Below, one piece after another: positions 1-7,890 of a stretch of DNA of 64,000 bases (its first letter is position 1; each line of letters opens with the position of its first letter). Origin of the DNA: Granulicella rosea (lineage in GTDB: Bacteria; Acidobacteriota; Terriglobia; Terriglobales; Acidobacteriaceae); contig NZ_FZOU01000001.1 in assembly GCF_900188085.1 (NCBI RefSeq), forward strand, positions 682,001 to 746,000, given 5' to 3'. The notes under the pieces are model-generated. The model saw nothing but the letters and a program-made list of their open reading frames with translations. It made no database searches and had not been told where the DNA came from. Made by a program: the position numbers and the translations under genes.

Positions 1-327
1 TTCCGACACACTTCAAGTTACATTGCACGGCGTTCTTTTCCATCGCAATTCGCCCAGCAGCGATGCTTCTCCGCGCCGCTGCCGCAGGCTCGGCGATGGT
101 GTTCGGCAAGGCCAGGCATGCTGAGCTACACAGGGAATCTATGCCGTGATGATCTGCCGCATGAAGTCCACGATCGGTTCCGCACGATCCTGCTCTGAGA
201 GTCCAACTCATCACGGGAAACTGACATTTCTTTCGGGCTCCTACAGGGTCAGAGAGACAGAGGCTTCCTTATCGGACTTATTCGTTCCAATTCCGATAGG
301 CCGTCGATCGAGTAGGATGGTGGCGGC
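1..327. other. Upstream non-coding stretch
   Basis: I see no convincing gene here. The open frame that begins near 146 only overlaps the start of the sensor-kinase gene in another frame and lacks recognisable protein features. The last 60 bases hold an inverted repeat, described separately, and a weak AGGA ribosome site before the kinase start. The first 250 bases may be the trailing intergenic part of an upstream gene that lies outside the window. Confidence 0.5.
270..298. promoter_or_regulatory. Inverted repeat upstream of the sensor kinase gene
   Basis: TATCGGA at 270-276 is matched by its exact complement TCCGATA at 292-298 with 15 bases between, ending 29 bases before the kinase start codon. 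The position suits an operator overlapping the promoter. The symmetry is seen directly; binding by any regulator is inference. Confidence 0.35.
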
Positions 328-3306
328 ATGGGAACCTTTATTCGGGTATCGATCGCGCTGCTGCTCTTGTGCGCGGCCGGCTGTGCCTGTGGGTCGACGG
401 CGTCCTCTCCCGTGCATGCCGGTGCGGACCTCAGCTATGCGCGGACTTTATGGCAGGTCTCCGACGGCTTGCCGGAGGATACCGTACAGGCTCTTGCCGA
501 ATCGCGCGACGGTTTACTTTGGATCGGCACCACGGGCGGCCTGACGCGCTTCGACGGAGCGCACATGAAGGCCTTCGGCGTGGCGTCGAAGCAGATGCTC
601 GCCGCGCACAGCATCTTCTGCACGGCGATCGCTCCCGACGGCAGCCTGTGGGCGGGAACGGAGGGTGGTGGTCTGCTGCATATTGCAGGCGACTCCACGG
701 AGATCTTCACGCGTGCGCAGGGGCTGACCGATGAGTTCGTACGCAGCGTGGCGATCGATCATCTTGGACGGGTGTGGGTCGGGACGGACGATGGTTTATT
801 CGTCATCGCGCATGGCCGCCTGCGCCGCGTCGACGGGACCGCCGCCATCCCCGCGCTGGCCGTGCATTCGATCCTCGAAGATCGCAGCCATCGCCTATGG
901 GCCGGCGGCTCGCGGTTGATCGCGGTCGATATCGCGCAGGAGGGCGCGGAGCAGGCCCAGGAGTTTCGGCTGCCCGGCGCCTATAGCAAGAGCCGCGTGA
1001 AGAAGATCCTCGAAGGTCGCGACGGCACGATCTGGGTCGGCACCGTCGGCGGTCTGGAGCGGTTGCGCGCAGGCCGTTTCGAAGGCGTTGAGGAGATTCA
1101 CGCCACGGTCCGCAGCCTGCTGGAGGCGAGCGATGGAGCGCTCTGGATCGGCACGATCGGCGACGGTTTATGGACCTGGCGCGAGGGGCGGCTCAGCCCT
1201 ATGCGCAGCGCCGGTCTGCTGCCGAGCGACACCGTGCTTTCGATTCTCGAAGATGCCCAGCAGCAGATCTGGATCGGCACGCAGGCCGGCCTGGTGCGTC
1301 TGAACAAGACGCCGGTCAGTGTCGTGGAGCTGCCGGAGGGCGGCGATCCCGACTTCGAGACCATCTCGGGCGACGCTCGGGGCGATGTGTGGGTGGCGGC
1401 GCAGCGTCTGTACCGGGTGCGTGGCGGCGTGGCGAGCCAGGTCACCTATCCCGAGCTGGGCGGCAGCACGGTGCGCAATCTCTTCACCGCGCGCAACGGC
1501 GATCTCTGGCTGGGCACGGATGGCAGCGGCGCCTACCGCCGGCGCGGCAGTGCATGGACCCACTACACCGCGCCTCGGGAGTTGACCAACAACTTCATCC
1601 GCGGCTTTCTCGAAGCCAGCGGAGGCGATATCTGGATCGCGACCGACGAGGGCGTCAGCCGAATCGGCGGCGAAGGGGTGCATCAGCTTACCGAGGCCAA
1701 CGGACTCGCGTTTTTCAGTACGCGGAGCCTGATCGAAGACCGCAACGGAAGCATCTGGATCGGCACCGATCGCGGCCTGAGCCACTGGAGCCACGGACAG
1801 TTTGCGCAGGATGCAGCCACGCTCGGGCTGGCTACCGAGAAGGTATGGTCGATCCTCGAGGATCGCAGCGGCGCGCTCTGGTTTGGCACGCGCGACCACG
1901 GCCTCTTCCGCTATCGCGATGGCGTGCTGGATCGGTTCACGGTGGAGCAGGGTCTGCCCTCGAACAGCATCTACCAGATTCTGCAGGACCGGCGCGGCGT
2001 CTTCTGGCTCAGCGGTCCGAACACGGTCGCCTCGATTCCCGAGGCCGAGATGCGCGCGATTGCGCCACACACGGACACGCTGCTCAGCGTCACGGTCTAC
2101 GCGATGCCGTTCCGCGCGGACGGCGCACAGATGTACGGCGGACGCCAGCCCGCCGGCTGGCTCGCGCCGGACGACAGCGTGTGGTTTGCGACGACGCGCG
2201 GCGCGGCGCGTGTCGGGGAGGCGCATCCGGCGTCCGGCATGCCGCCGCGCGTCTCGATCGAAGAGATTCTGGAGGATGGGCGCAGCGTGCCTGTCTCCTC
2301 CGCGCTCAAGGTGGGTTCGGGCGTCGCGCGGCTCAGCTTCGCCTTTACGGCGCGATCGTTGCTGTCTCAAAAGGGTGTGCGCTTTCGCTACAAGCTGGAG
2401 AACTTCGACACGGCGTGGAACTCGCCTGCTTCGGACCGTGTGGCCACGTACACCAACCTGCGTGCCGGGCGTTATAAGTTGCGCGTGGTCGCGTTCGACA
2501 CCGCGCGCCCCTCCGAGATCACGGAGGTCGATCTCGAATTCGTCAAGCTGCCGGCGTTCTATCAGACGTGGTGGTTCTTCACGCTGGCCGCGTGCTTGCT
2601 GGGCGCGACCGCGGCGCTCGCCTACCGCCTGCGAGTCCGGCGGATTCAGGCCAGCTTTGCCGCGGTTCTGGCGGAGCGGAACCGCATGGCGCGCGAGATG
2701 CACGATACGGTGATCCAGGGCTGCACCGGCATCTCCACCCTGCTCGAAGCCGTGGCCAGCCTGCCCGCCGATACGCCCGCGCCGGGCAACGAGCTGCTGG
2801 ACTACGCACGGCTGCAGGCCCGCGCCACGATCGACGAGGCGCGCCGGGCGGTCTGGAACATGCGTCACGAGCGCGAGAACGACGTGGACCTGATCGAGTT
2901 GCTGACCGGGGTCGCCCAGCAGACGGCGCGCGAGTTCGGCACGCATGTCGACCTACGGCACGACGTAACGGAGCTGACGGTAAGCGCCTCCGCCGCGCAT
3001 GAGATTCTGATGACCGTCCGTGAGGCGATCTACAACTCCGTGCAGCACAGTGGGACGAAGGAGGTGGAGCTGGCGGTGAAGACGCAGGGAGAAGAGCTCA
3101 CCCTCACCATCGCGGACCAGGGCTGCGGCATGCCGCAGACGGCTGCGGCCAGCCCGCACGAGGGCCACTATGGCATGATCGGCATGCGCGAGCGGATGCA
3201 GCGGCTGGGCGGACAGTTCGAGCTCACCAGCTCCCTCGGCCACGGAACGCGCATCCAACTGAGGCTGCGCAGAACGGTCCGGGGCGTCCCCGCCGGAAGG
3301 AGTTGA
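328..3306 (+). CDS. Two-component sensor kinase with periplasmic Reg_prop beta-propeller
   Basis: A 992-residue membrane sensor. An N-terminal export signal (residues 1-25, hydrophobic, with a lipobox-like CAAGC) precedes about ten propeller blades with the Reg_prop signature [LI]W[IV]GT (residues 60-640). A Y_Y_Y domain follows (about 680-745), then one membrane helix (about 748-772), a HisKA_3 dimerisation domain with phospho-acceptor His792 in REMHDTVIQG, and a HATPase domain with DQGCGMP near 930. This layout resembles the Bacteroides hybrid sensors that bind polysaccharide fragments in the periplasm, but here the response regulator is separate and directly downstream. Ligand binding is inference; the neighbouring GH53 and GH35 genes suggest galacto-oligosaccharides. 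An AGGA ribosome site lies ten bases before the ATG. Confidence 0.93.
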   Translation: MGTFIRVSIALLLLCAAGCACGSTASSPVHAGADLSYARTLWQVSDGLPEDTVQALAESRDGLLWIGTTGGLTRFDGAHMKAFGVASKQMLAAHSIFCTAIAPDGSLWAGTEGGGLLHIAGDSTEIFTRAQGLTDEFVRSVAIDHLGRVWVGTDDGLFVIAHGRLRRVDGTAAIPALAVHSILEDRSHRLWAGGSRLIAVDIAQEGAEQAQEFRLPGAYSKSRVKKILEGRDGTIWVGTVGGLERLRAGRFEGVEEIHATVRSLLEASDGALWIGTIGDGLWTWREGRLSPMRSAGLLPSDTVLSILEDAQQQIWIGTQAGLVRLNKTPVSVVELPEGGDPDFETISGDARGDVWVAAQRLYRVRGGVASQVTYPELGGSTVRNLFTARNGDLWLGTDGSGAYRRRGSAWTHYTAPRELTNNFIRGFLEASGGDIWIATDEGVSRIGGEGVHQLTEANGLAFFSTRSLIEDRNGSIWIGTDRGLSHWSHGQFAQDAATLGLATEKVWSILEDRSGALWFGTRDHGLFRYRDGVLDRFTVEQGLPSNSIYQILQDRRGVFWLSGPNTVASIPEAEMRAIAPHTDTLLSVTVYAMPFRADGAQMYGGRQPAGWLAPDDSVWFATTRGAARVGEAHPASGMPPRVSIEEILEDGRSVPVSSALKVGSGVARLSFAFTARSLLSQKGVRFRYKLENFDTAWNSPASDRVATYTNLRAGRYKLRVVAFDTARPSEITEVDLEFVKLPAFYQTWWFFTLAACLLGATAALAYRLRVRRIQASFAAVLAERNRMAREMHDTVIQGCTGISTLLEAVASLPADTPAPGNELLDYARLQARATIDEARRAVWNMRHERENDVDLIELLTGVAQQTAREFGTHVDLRHDVTELTVSASAAHEILMTVREAIYNSVQHSGTKEVELAVKTQGEELTLTIADQGCGMPQTAAASPHEGHYGMIGMRERMQRLGGQFELTSSLGHGTRIQLRLRRTVRGVPAGRS

Positions 3307-3311
3307 AACGC

Positions 3312-3944
3312 ATGGAACAGGCTGGCGGCAAGATCCGCATCCTCATCGTCGACGACCACCCGATCATGCGCGTCGGCATCGCAGCGATCATCAACGGGCA
3401 GCCGAACATGACCACGGTCGGGCAGGGCGGTTCGGTTGCGGATGCCGTACGGCTCTTCACGGTCGAGCAGCCGGAGCTGACCCTGATGGACCTGCGTCTG
3501 CCCGACGGCAGCGGCGTGGACGCCATCCGGCTGATCCGCGCCCAGTCGCCCAGGGCGCGCATCATCGTGCTGACGACCTATGAGGGCGACGAGGACATTC
3601 ATCAGGCGCTGGCCGCCGGCGCCATGGGCTATCTGATCAAGGGCATGCCGCACGAGCTGCTCATTCGCGCGTTGCTGCGGGTCCACAGCGGGCATCGCTT
3701 TCTGCCGCAGATCGTGACGGAGGCGCTCTCCTCGCGACTGCCGGGGTCGAACCTGAGCGCGCGCGAGCAGGAGGTGCTGCAACTGATGTTCGCGGGCAAG
3801 AGCAATCGCGAGATCGCCGAGCAGCTCGAGATCAAGGAGGCCACGGTGAAGTCGCACGTCAGCGTGATCCTGATGCGGCTGAATGTCAGCGACCGCACCC
3901 AGGCCGTGGTCGAAGGGTTGAAGCGCGGTCTGGTGCATCTTTGA
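3312..3944 (+). CDS. LuxR/NarL-family response regulator
   Basis: A 210-residue regulator with an N-terminal receiver (VDDHP acidic pocket, phospho-acceptor Asp60 in LMDLRLPDG, conserved Thr in VLTTYEG, Lys in YLIKG) and a C-terminal GerE helix-turn-helix (LSAREQEVLQL to HVSVILMRLNV). The ATG at 3312 is preferred over an in-frame TTG at 3303 because AAGGAG sits nine bases before it. It lies five bases after the HisKA_3 kinase stop, and NarL-type regulators pair with HisKA_3 kinases, so the two almost certainly form one phosphotransfer pair. The likely targets are the GH53 and receptor promoters that share an upstream element. Confidence 0.95.
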   Translation: MEQAGGKIRILIVDDHPIMRVGIAAIINGQPNMTTVGQGGSVADAVRLFTVEQPELTLMDLRLPDGSGVDAIRLIRAQSPRARIIVLTTYEGDEDIHQALAAGAMGYLIKGMPHELLIRALLRVHSGHRFLPQIVTEALSSRLPGSNLSAREQEVLQLMFAGKSNREIAEQLEIKEATVKSHVSVILMRLNVSDRTQAVVEGLKRGLVHL

Positions 3945-3962
3945 TAAATCGCAGTCCACTCC

Positions 3963-4003
3963 GACTTTCGATGGATTCGCGCGTTGTTCCCAACTCTCTA
4001 TAG
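3963..4003 (+). promoter_or_regulatory. Shared upstream element, copy A (before GH53)
   Basis: The stretch reads ACTTTCG, three bases, GATTCGC, then CGTTGTTCCCAAC, then CTATAG about 47 bases before the GTG of the GH53 gene. Nearly the same arrangement recurs at 7768-7806 before the TonB receptor gene, and no clear third copy was found. TATAG could be a -10 element and the TTCG-containing blocks a regulator site. The conservation is seen; the function is inference. Confidence 0.55.
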
Positions 4004-4050
4004 TTCTTTTGCGGCGAAGTCCGGGTCGACCGGCGCGCCGAAAGGTTAAT

Positions 4051-5118
4051 GTGAAGCTCTTTCCTCGCATCGTCTGGATCGTTCGCGCCGCTGCACTCAC
4101 GGTCTCCCTTGCGGGCGTCCTGCCCTGCGCGCGGGCGCAGATTCCCTGCCCGCACCTTGCGCTTGGGGTGGATGTCTCCTTTCTGCCGCAGGCGGAGGCG
4201 GAAGGCACGATCTTCCGCGATGCCGGCAAGGCCGCGCCGGGGCTGGATACGCTGCACGCGCATGGCTACGGCTGGGTGCGGCTGCGCATCTTCAACGATC
4301 CGAAGACGCTGCCCAACAATCTGGCCTACACGCTGGCCGAGGCGAAGAAGGCGAAGGCTCTCGGCATGGGCTTCCTGCTCGACTTCCATTACTCCGACGA
4401 CTGGGCCGACCCCGCGCATGAGAGCACGCCCGCGGCCTGGCAGGGTTTGAAGCACAAGCAGCTCGTCGACGCGGTCTATACCTTCACGCGCGACACCGTG
4501 CAGCAGCTTCGCGACGCCGGCGTGCCGCCCGACATGGTGCAGATCGGCAATGAGATCACCTCCGGCATGATGTGGCCCGACGGCAAACTGCCCGACAACT
4601 GGGACAACTTCACCGACCTGCTCAAGGCCGGCGTGCGCGGCGTATATGAGGCCAGCGATCCGGCCCACAAACCGCGCATCATGATCCACATCGATCAGGG
4701 CGGCAACAAGACGACGACCGAATGGTTCTTCTCGCACGTCCTCGCCGCGCACGTGCCCTTCGACGTCATCGGCCAGTCGTATTACCCGTGGTGGCAGGGC
4801 AGCCTCGCGGATCTCAAGGACAACCTAGACTTTATGGCGACACACTACAAGCGACCCATCATCCTGGTCGAGACGGCCTATAGCTGGAAGCCCGATAACT
4901 ACGTGAAGAAGCCGGGTCCATACCCGGAGACGCCCGAAGGTCAGCGCGCCTTCCTCGAAGCGCTCGTGCCCGTGGTGCTCGCAACGCCAAACGGCCTGGG
5001 ACGTGGCATCTTCTGGTGGGAGCCCGCCGTGCGTGGTCCACTGGCGCGGCGCGGTCTCTTCGACGATGAAGGCAACTCGCTCCCCGCGCTGCATGTATTC
5101 GACGCCTGCATGCAGTAA
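4051..5118 (+). CDS. GH53 arabinogalactan endo-1,4-beta-galactanase
   Basis: A 355-residue secreted enzyme expected to cut beta-1,4-galactan side chains. The family signature is clear: GVDVSFLPQAEAEG, a long TIM-barrel body (WVRLRIFNDP, LLDFHYSDDWADP), the acid/base Glu168 in QIGNEITSGMMWPDG and the nucleophile Glu274 in ILVETAYSW. I chose GTG 4051 over TTG 4009 because it gives a clean signal peptide (KLFPRIVWIVRAAALTVSLA, cleavage near CARAQ) and has AAAGG five bases upstream. It stands between the two-component system and a GH35 gene, with the shared upstream element before it. Length is normal for a single-domain GH53. Confidence 0.93.
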   Translation: MKLFPRIVWIVRAAALTVSLAGVLPCARAQIPCPHLALGVDVSFLPQAEAEGTIFRDAGKAAPGLDTLHAHGYGWVRLRIFNDPKTLPNNLAYTLAEAKKAKALGMGFLLDFHYSDDWADPAHESTPAAWQGLKHKQLVDAVYTFTRDTVQQLRDAGVPPDMVQIGNEITSGMMWPDGKLPDNWDNFTDLLKAGVRGVYEASDPAHKPRIMIHIDQGGNKTTTEWFFSHVLAAHVPFDVIGQSYYPWWQGSLADLKDNLDFMATHYKRPIILVETAYSWKPDNYVKKPGPYPETPEGQRAFLEALVPVVLATPNGLGRGIFWWEPAVRGPLARRGLFDDEGNSLPALHVFDACMQ

Positions 5119-5196
5119 TTGAGAATCGGCATCGGAGAGTCCCGCCTTCGTATTTGCCTTTGCGCCACTTCAGCCTGTAACTCTTGGAAAGAACCC

Positions 5197-7674
5197 ATGA
5201 ACACGTTGCCCCGCGCCCTACGCCTCTACCTCGCCGCCCTGACGCTTGCCACGATTCCCGCCTGCGCGCAGAACACGATTTCGATCGATGCCACCGCGCC
5301 CGTGCCCAGGCCGCAGCCGGTACAGGCTCGACTCGGTACGGCGAAGAATCCTGCGGGCGATGTGATCGGCGTCAACTCGCAATACCTCACCTTCAACGGC
5401 AGGCCGTGGACGCCGGTTATGGGCGAGTTCCACTTCTCCCGCTATCCCGAGTCGCAGTGGGAGCAGGAGATCCTGAAGATGAAGGCTGCCGGGGTGCAGG
5501 TCGTCTCCACCTACATCATCTGGATTCACCACGAGCAGACCGAGGGACAGTTCAACTGGAGCGGCCAGCGGGATCTGCGCCGCTTCGTCGAGCTCTGCGG
5601 CAAGCACGGCATGTATGTCTATCCGCGCATCGGCCCGTGGGCGCATGCGGAGGTGCGGAACGGCGGCCTGCCGGACTGGGTGCTGAAGGCTGGGCCCACG
5701 CGCCAGAACAACCCCGTCTACCTGAAGGAGGTGCAGAGCTTCTATCTGCAGATCGCCGCGCAACTGAGGGGCAAGCTGTGGAAGGATGGCGGTCCGGTCA
5801 TCGGCCTGCAGGTCGAGAACGAGTATCGCGGCAGCGGCCCGGGCAAGGGAGACGAGCACATCCGCACGCTCAAGCAGATGGCGATCGCCGACGGATTGGA
5901 TGTGCCGCTCTACACGGTCACGGGCTGGGATGGCGCGGCGATCCCGCTCGACTCCGTGCTGCCCGTCTTCGGCGGTTACCCGGACGCGCCGTGGGGCGAC
6001 TCCCCGCACAGCCTGCCCGCGAACGAGGTCTACGCCTTCCGCTTCACCAACCGCTCCGCCGGCAGCATGGGCATGCTGGGCGGCCACGGCCAGAGCGCGG
6101 CCGAGAAGTATCGCGGCACGCCCTTTTTCACGGCGGAGGTTGGCGACGGCATCGAGGATACTTACTTCCGCCGACCGGTCGTATCGGCGGACGATGTCGC
6201 GGCGATCGCACCCATCATGCTCGGCAGCGGCGCAAACCTGCTCGGCTACTACATGTTCCACGGCGGTCGCAATCCCGAGGGCGGCGACATCACCCTGCAG
6301 GAGTCGCAGATCACGGGCTATCCCACCGACCTGCCGGTCAAGAGCTACGACTTCCAGGCGCCGCTGGGGGAGTACGGCCAGGTGCGCGAATCGCTGCGCA
6401 AGCTGAAGCTCGTCCACTACTTTCTGGCGGACTTCGGCGCTTCGCTCGCGCCCATGACTCCCCGTATGCCGGACAAGGTTCCCGCAAATCCGCAGGATGC
6501 CGGCGTACCGCGCGTCTCGGCACGGACCAACGGCGAGCAGGGCTTCGTCTTCGTCAGCAACTACGTGCGCGGTCTCGCGATGCCTGAGCGCGCAGGCTTT
6601 CAGATCGCGCTGAAGCTGCCCTCGGGCGAGCTTCGCATCCCGGAGACGCCGATCGATCTCAGCGCCGGCGCCTACGGTATATGGCCGGTGAATCTGCCCG
6701 TCGGAGGCGCGACCCTGCGCTACAGCACCGCGCAGCTCTTCAAGCGCGTGCAGACTGGCGGCGAGACGTACCTCTTCTTCTTCGCCATTCCCGGCATCCG
6801 GCCGGAGTTCGCTTTCCCCGCCGGCACGCAGGTCACGACCACGAGCGCGGCGGTCGAAAAGAAGCACACCGCCGCGCTCGAACGCCTGATCCTGCCGGAC
6901 GGCGGCACGGCGGAGCTGGGGCTTGGCGGCCACATGCATCTCGTCCTTCTGCCGGGTTCGCAGGCCGAGAACGTCTGGCGCGTCGACGATCCCTCCCTGC
7001 TGCTCTCGACTTCGGCGGATGCCTTCTCCGATGGCTCGCAATGGACGCTCGACTCGACCGGCGATCCAGCCTTCGAACTCGGCGTCTTCGGCTCGAAGCT
7101 GTCGCCGAAGGGCGAGGCGGTCGCGCAGCCGGAGACCGATCCTCTCTTCCATCGCTACCGCGCGACGCTGCCCGCGGTGACCCTGACCGCGAAGGCGACG
7201 CAGATCCATCCCGCCGGCACGCTGAACCCGCCGAAGACCGGCCCGACGGTCGCATGGCGCAAGCGTTCGCTGCCGCTCGCGCCGGATGACAAGGACTTCG
7301 AGCAGGCCGGCGCATGGAAGCTGGAGCTCTCGCCCATTCCCGCGGACAGCCACGTCGCCGACGCCTTTCTCACCCTGGACTATCAGGGCGACGTCGCACG
7401 CCTTTACCGGGGCGGGACACTCGTCGATGACAACTTCTGGAATGGGCAGCCCTGGAGCGTCGGACTGCGTGAGGTCGATCCCGCATGGCGCACGGCAGCG
7501 CACAGCTTCGAACTGCGCATCCTGCCGCTGCCGAAGTCGCCCGGCATCTTTCTCGAAGACGCGGCGCGGGCGCAGTTCAATCCCGACGCGCCGTCGAGCG
7601 TCCTGCGCGGCGTATCGCTTACGCCGCGGTACCGGCTCAACCTGCAGGCGCCGGGCTCCGCACCGCATCCATAA
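5197..7674 (+). CDS. GH35-family beta-galactosidase, divergent long form
   Basis: An 825-residue exported glycosidase. After a signal peptide (to about residue 24) comes the GH35 start (YLTFNGRPWTPVMGEFHFSR, WEQEILKMKAAGVQVVSTY), the acid/base motif QVENEY (Glu209) and a likely nucleophile Glu314 in FFTAEVGDG. The C-terminal half is beta-sandwich-like. The nucleophile segment differs from the TEYWPGWFD of the second GH35 in this window, so this is a separate subfamily. ATG 5197 has GGAAAG five bases before it; an upstream TTG would add an unlikely leader. It follows GH53 by 78 bases, so the two probably form one transcript that degrades galactan to galactose. Exact substrate is not proven. 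Confidence 0.85.
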   Translation: MNTLPRALRLYLAALTLATIPACAQNTISIDATAPVPRPQPVQARLGTAKNPAGDVIGVNSQYLTFNGRPWTPVMGEFHFSRYPESQWEQEILKMKAAGVQVVSTYIIWIHHEQTEGQFNWSGQRDLRRFVELCGKHGMYVYPRIGPWAHAEVRNGGLPDWVLKAGPTRQNNPVYLKEVQSFYLQIAAQLRGKLWKDGGPVIGLQVENEYRGSGPGKGDEHIRTLKQMAIADGLDVPLYTVTGWDGAAIPLDSVLPVFGGYPDAPWGDSPHSLPANEVYAFRFTNRSAGSMGMLGGHGQSAAEKYRGTPFFTAEVGDGIEDTYFRRPVVSADDVAAIAPIMLGSGANLLGYYMFHGGRNPEGGDITLQESQITGYPTDLPVKSYDFQAPLGEYGQVRESLRKLKLVHYFLADFGASLAPMTPRMPDKVPANPQDAGVPRVSARTNGEQGFVFVSNYVRGLAMPERAGFQIALKLPSGELRIPETPIDLSAGAYGIWPVNLPVGGATLRYSTAQLFKRVQTGGETYLFFFAIPGIRPEFAFPAGTQVTTTSAAVEKKHTAALERLILPDGGTAELGLGGHMHLVLLPGSQAENVWRVDDPSLLLSTSADAFSDGSQWTLDSTGDPAFELGVFGSKLSPKGEAVAQPETDPLFHRYRATLPAVTLTAKATQIHPAGTLNPPKTGPTVAWRKRSLPLAPDDKDFEQAGAWKLELSPIPADSHVADAFLTLDYQGDVARLYRGGTLVDDNFWNGQPWSVGLREVDPAWRTAAHSFELRILPLPKSPGIFLEDAARAQFNPDAPSSVLRGVSLTPRYRLNLQAPGSAPHP

Positions 7675-7693
7675 GACGGGGAGTTGTCGCCAG

Positions 7694-7736
7694 CAGACGC
7701 GAAGCGTTACGCGGGCGACTCTCCGCGTCTGTTTTT
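7694..7736 (+). terminator. Rho-independent terminator after GH35
   Basis: CAGACGCG at 7694-7701 pairs perfectly with CGCGTCTG at 7724-7731, and TTTTT follows at once. A nested GCGT/ACGC helix lies in the loop. It sits 20 bases past the GH35 stop and before the promoter element of the receptor gene, so it likely ends the GH53-GH35 transcript. Confidence 0.6.
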
Positions 7737-7767
7737 CGCAACATGAGCGAAAGATTCTTGCACCGAT

Positions 7768-7806
7768 CCAACTTTCGGCGGATTCGCACCGTTATTCGCA
7801 ACGCAT
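7768..7806 (+). promoter_or_regulatory. Shared upstream element, copy B (before TonB receptor)
   Basis: This copy has ACTTTCG, three bases, GATTCGC, then CGTTATTCGCAAC and CATAG, matching copy A at 3963-4003 with one base of spacing difference. It lies about 85 bases before the receptor start. The match ties the receptor to the GH53 gene and to the upstream two-component system; direct binding is inference. Confidence 0.55.
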
Positions 7807-7890
7807 AGAGTGCCGTTGACCATGCAACCGGCGTTCCCGCTGCACGGAACCGCGCGGACGCCGTCAGGATGCAACTGAAAGGTAAAAACG

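Noticed and set aside
270..300. Third copy of the GH53/receptor upstream element before the sensor kinase gene
   Set aside because: Only TTATTCG and GATAGG are vaguely similar; spacing and the ACTTTCG and GATTCGC blocks are missing.
1168..7668. Long open frames on the minus strand opposite the sensor kinase and GH35 genes
   Set aside because: They follow from high GC in the third codon position of the real genes; the translations are Arg/Ala/Gly-rich with no domain and no ribosome sites.
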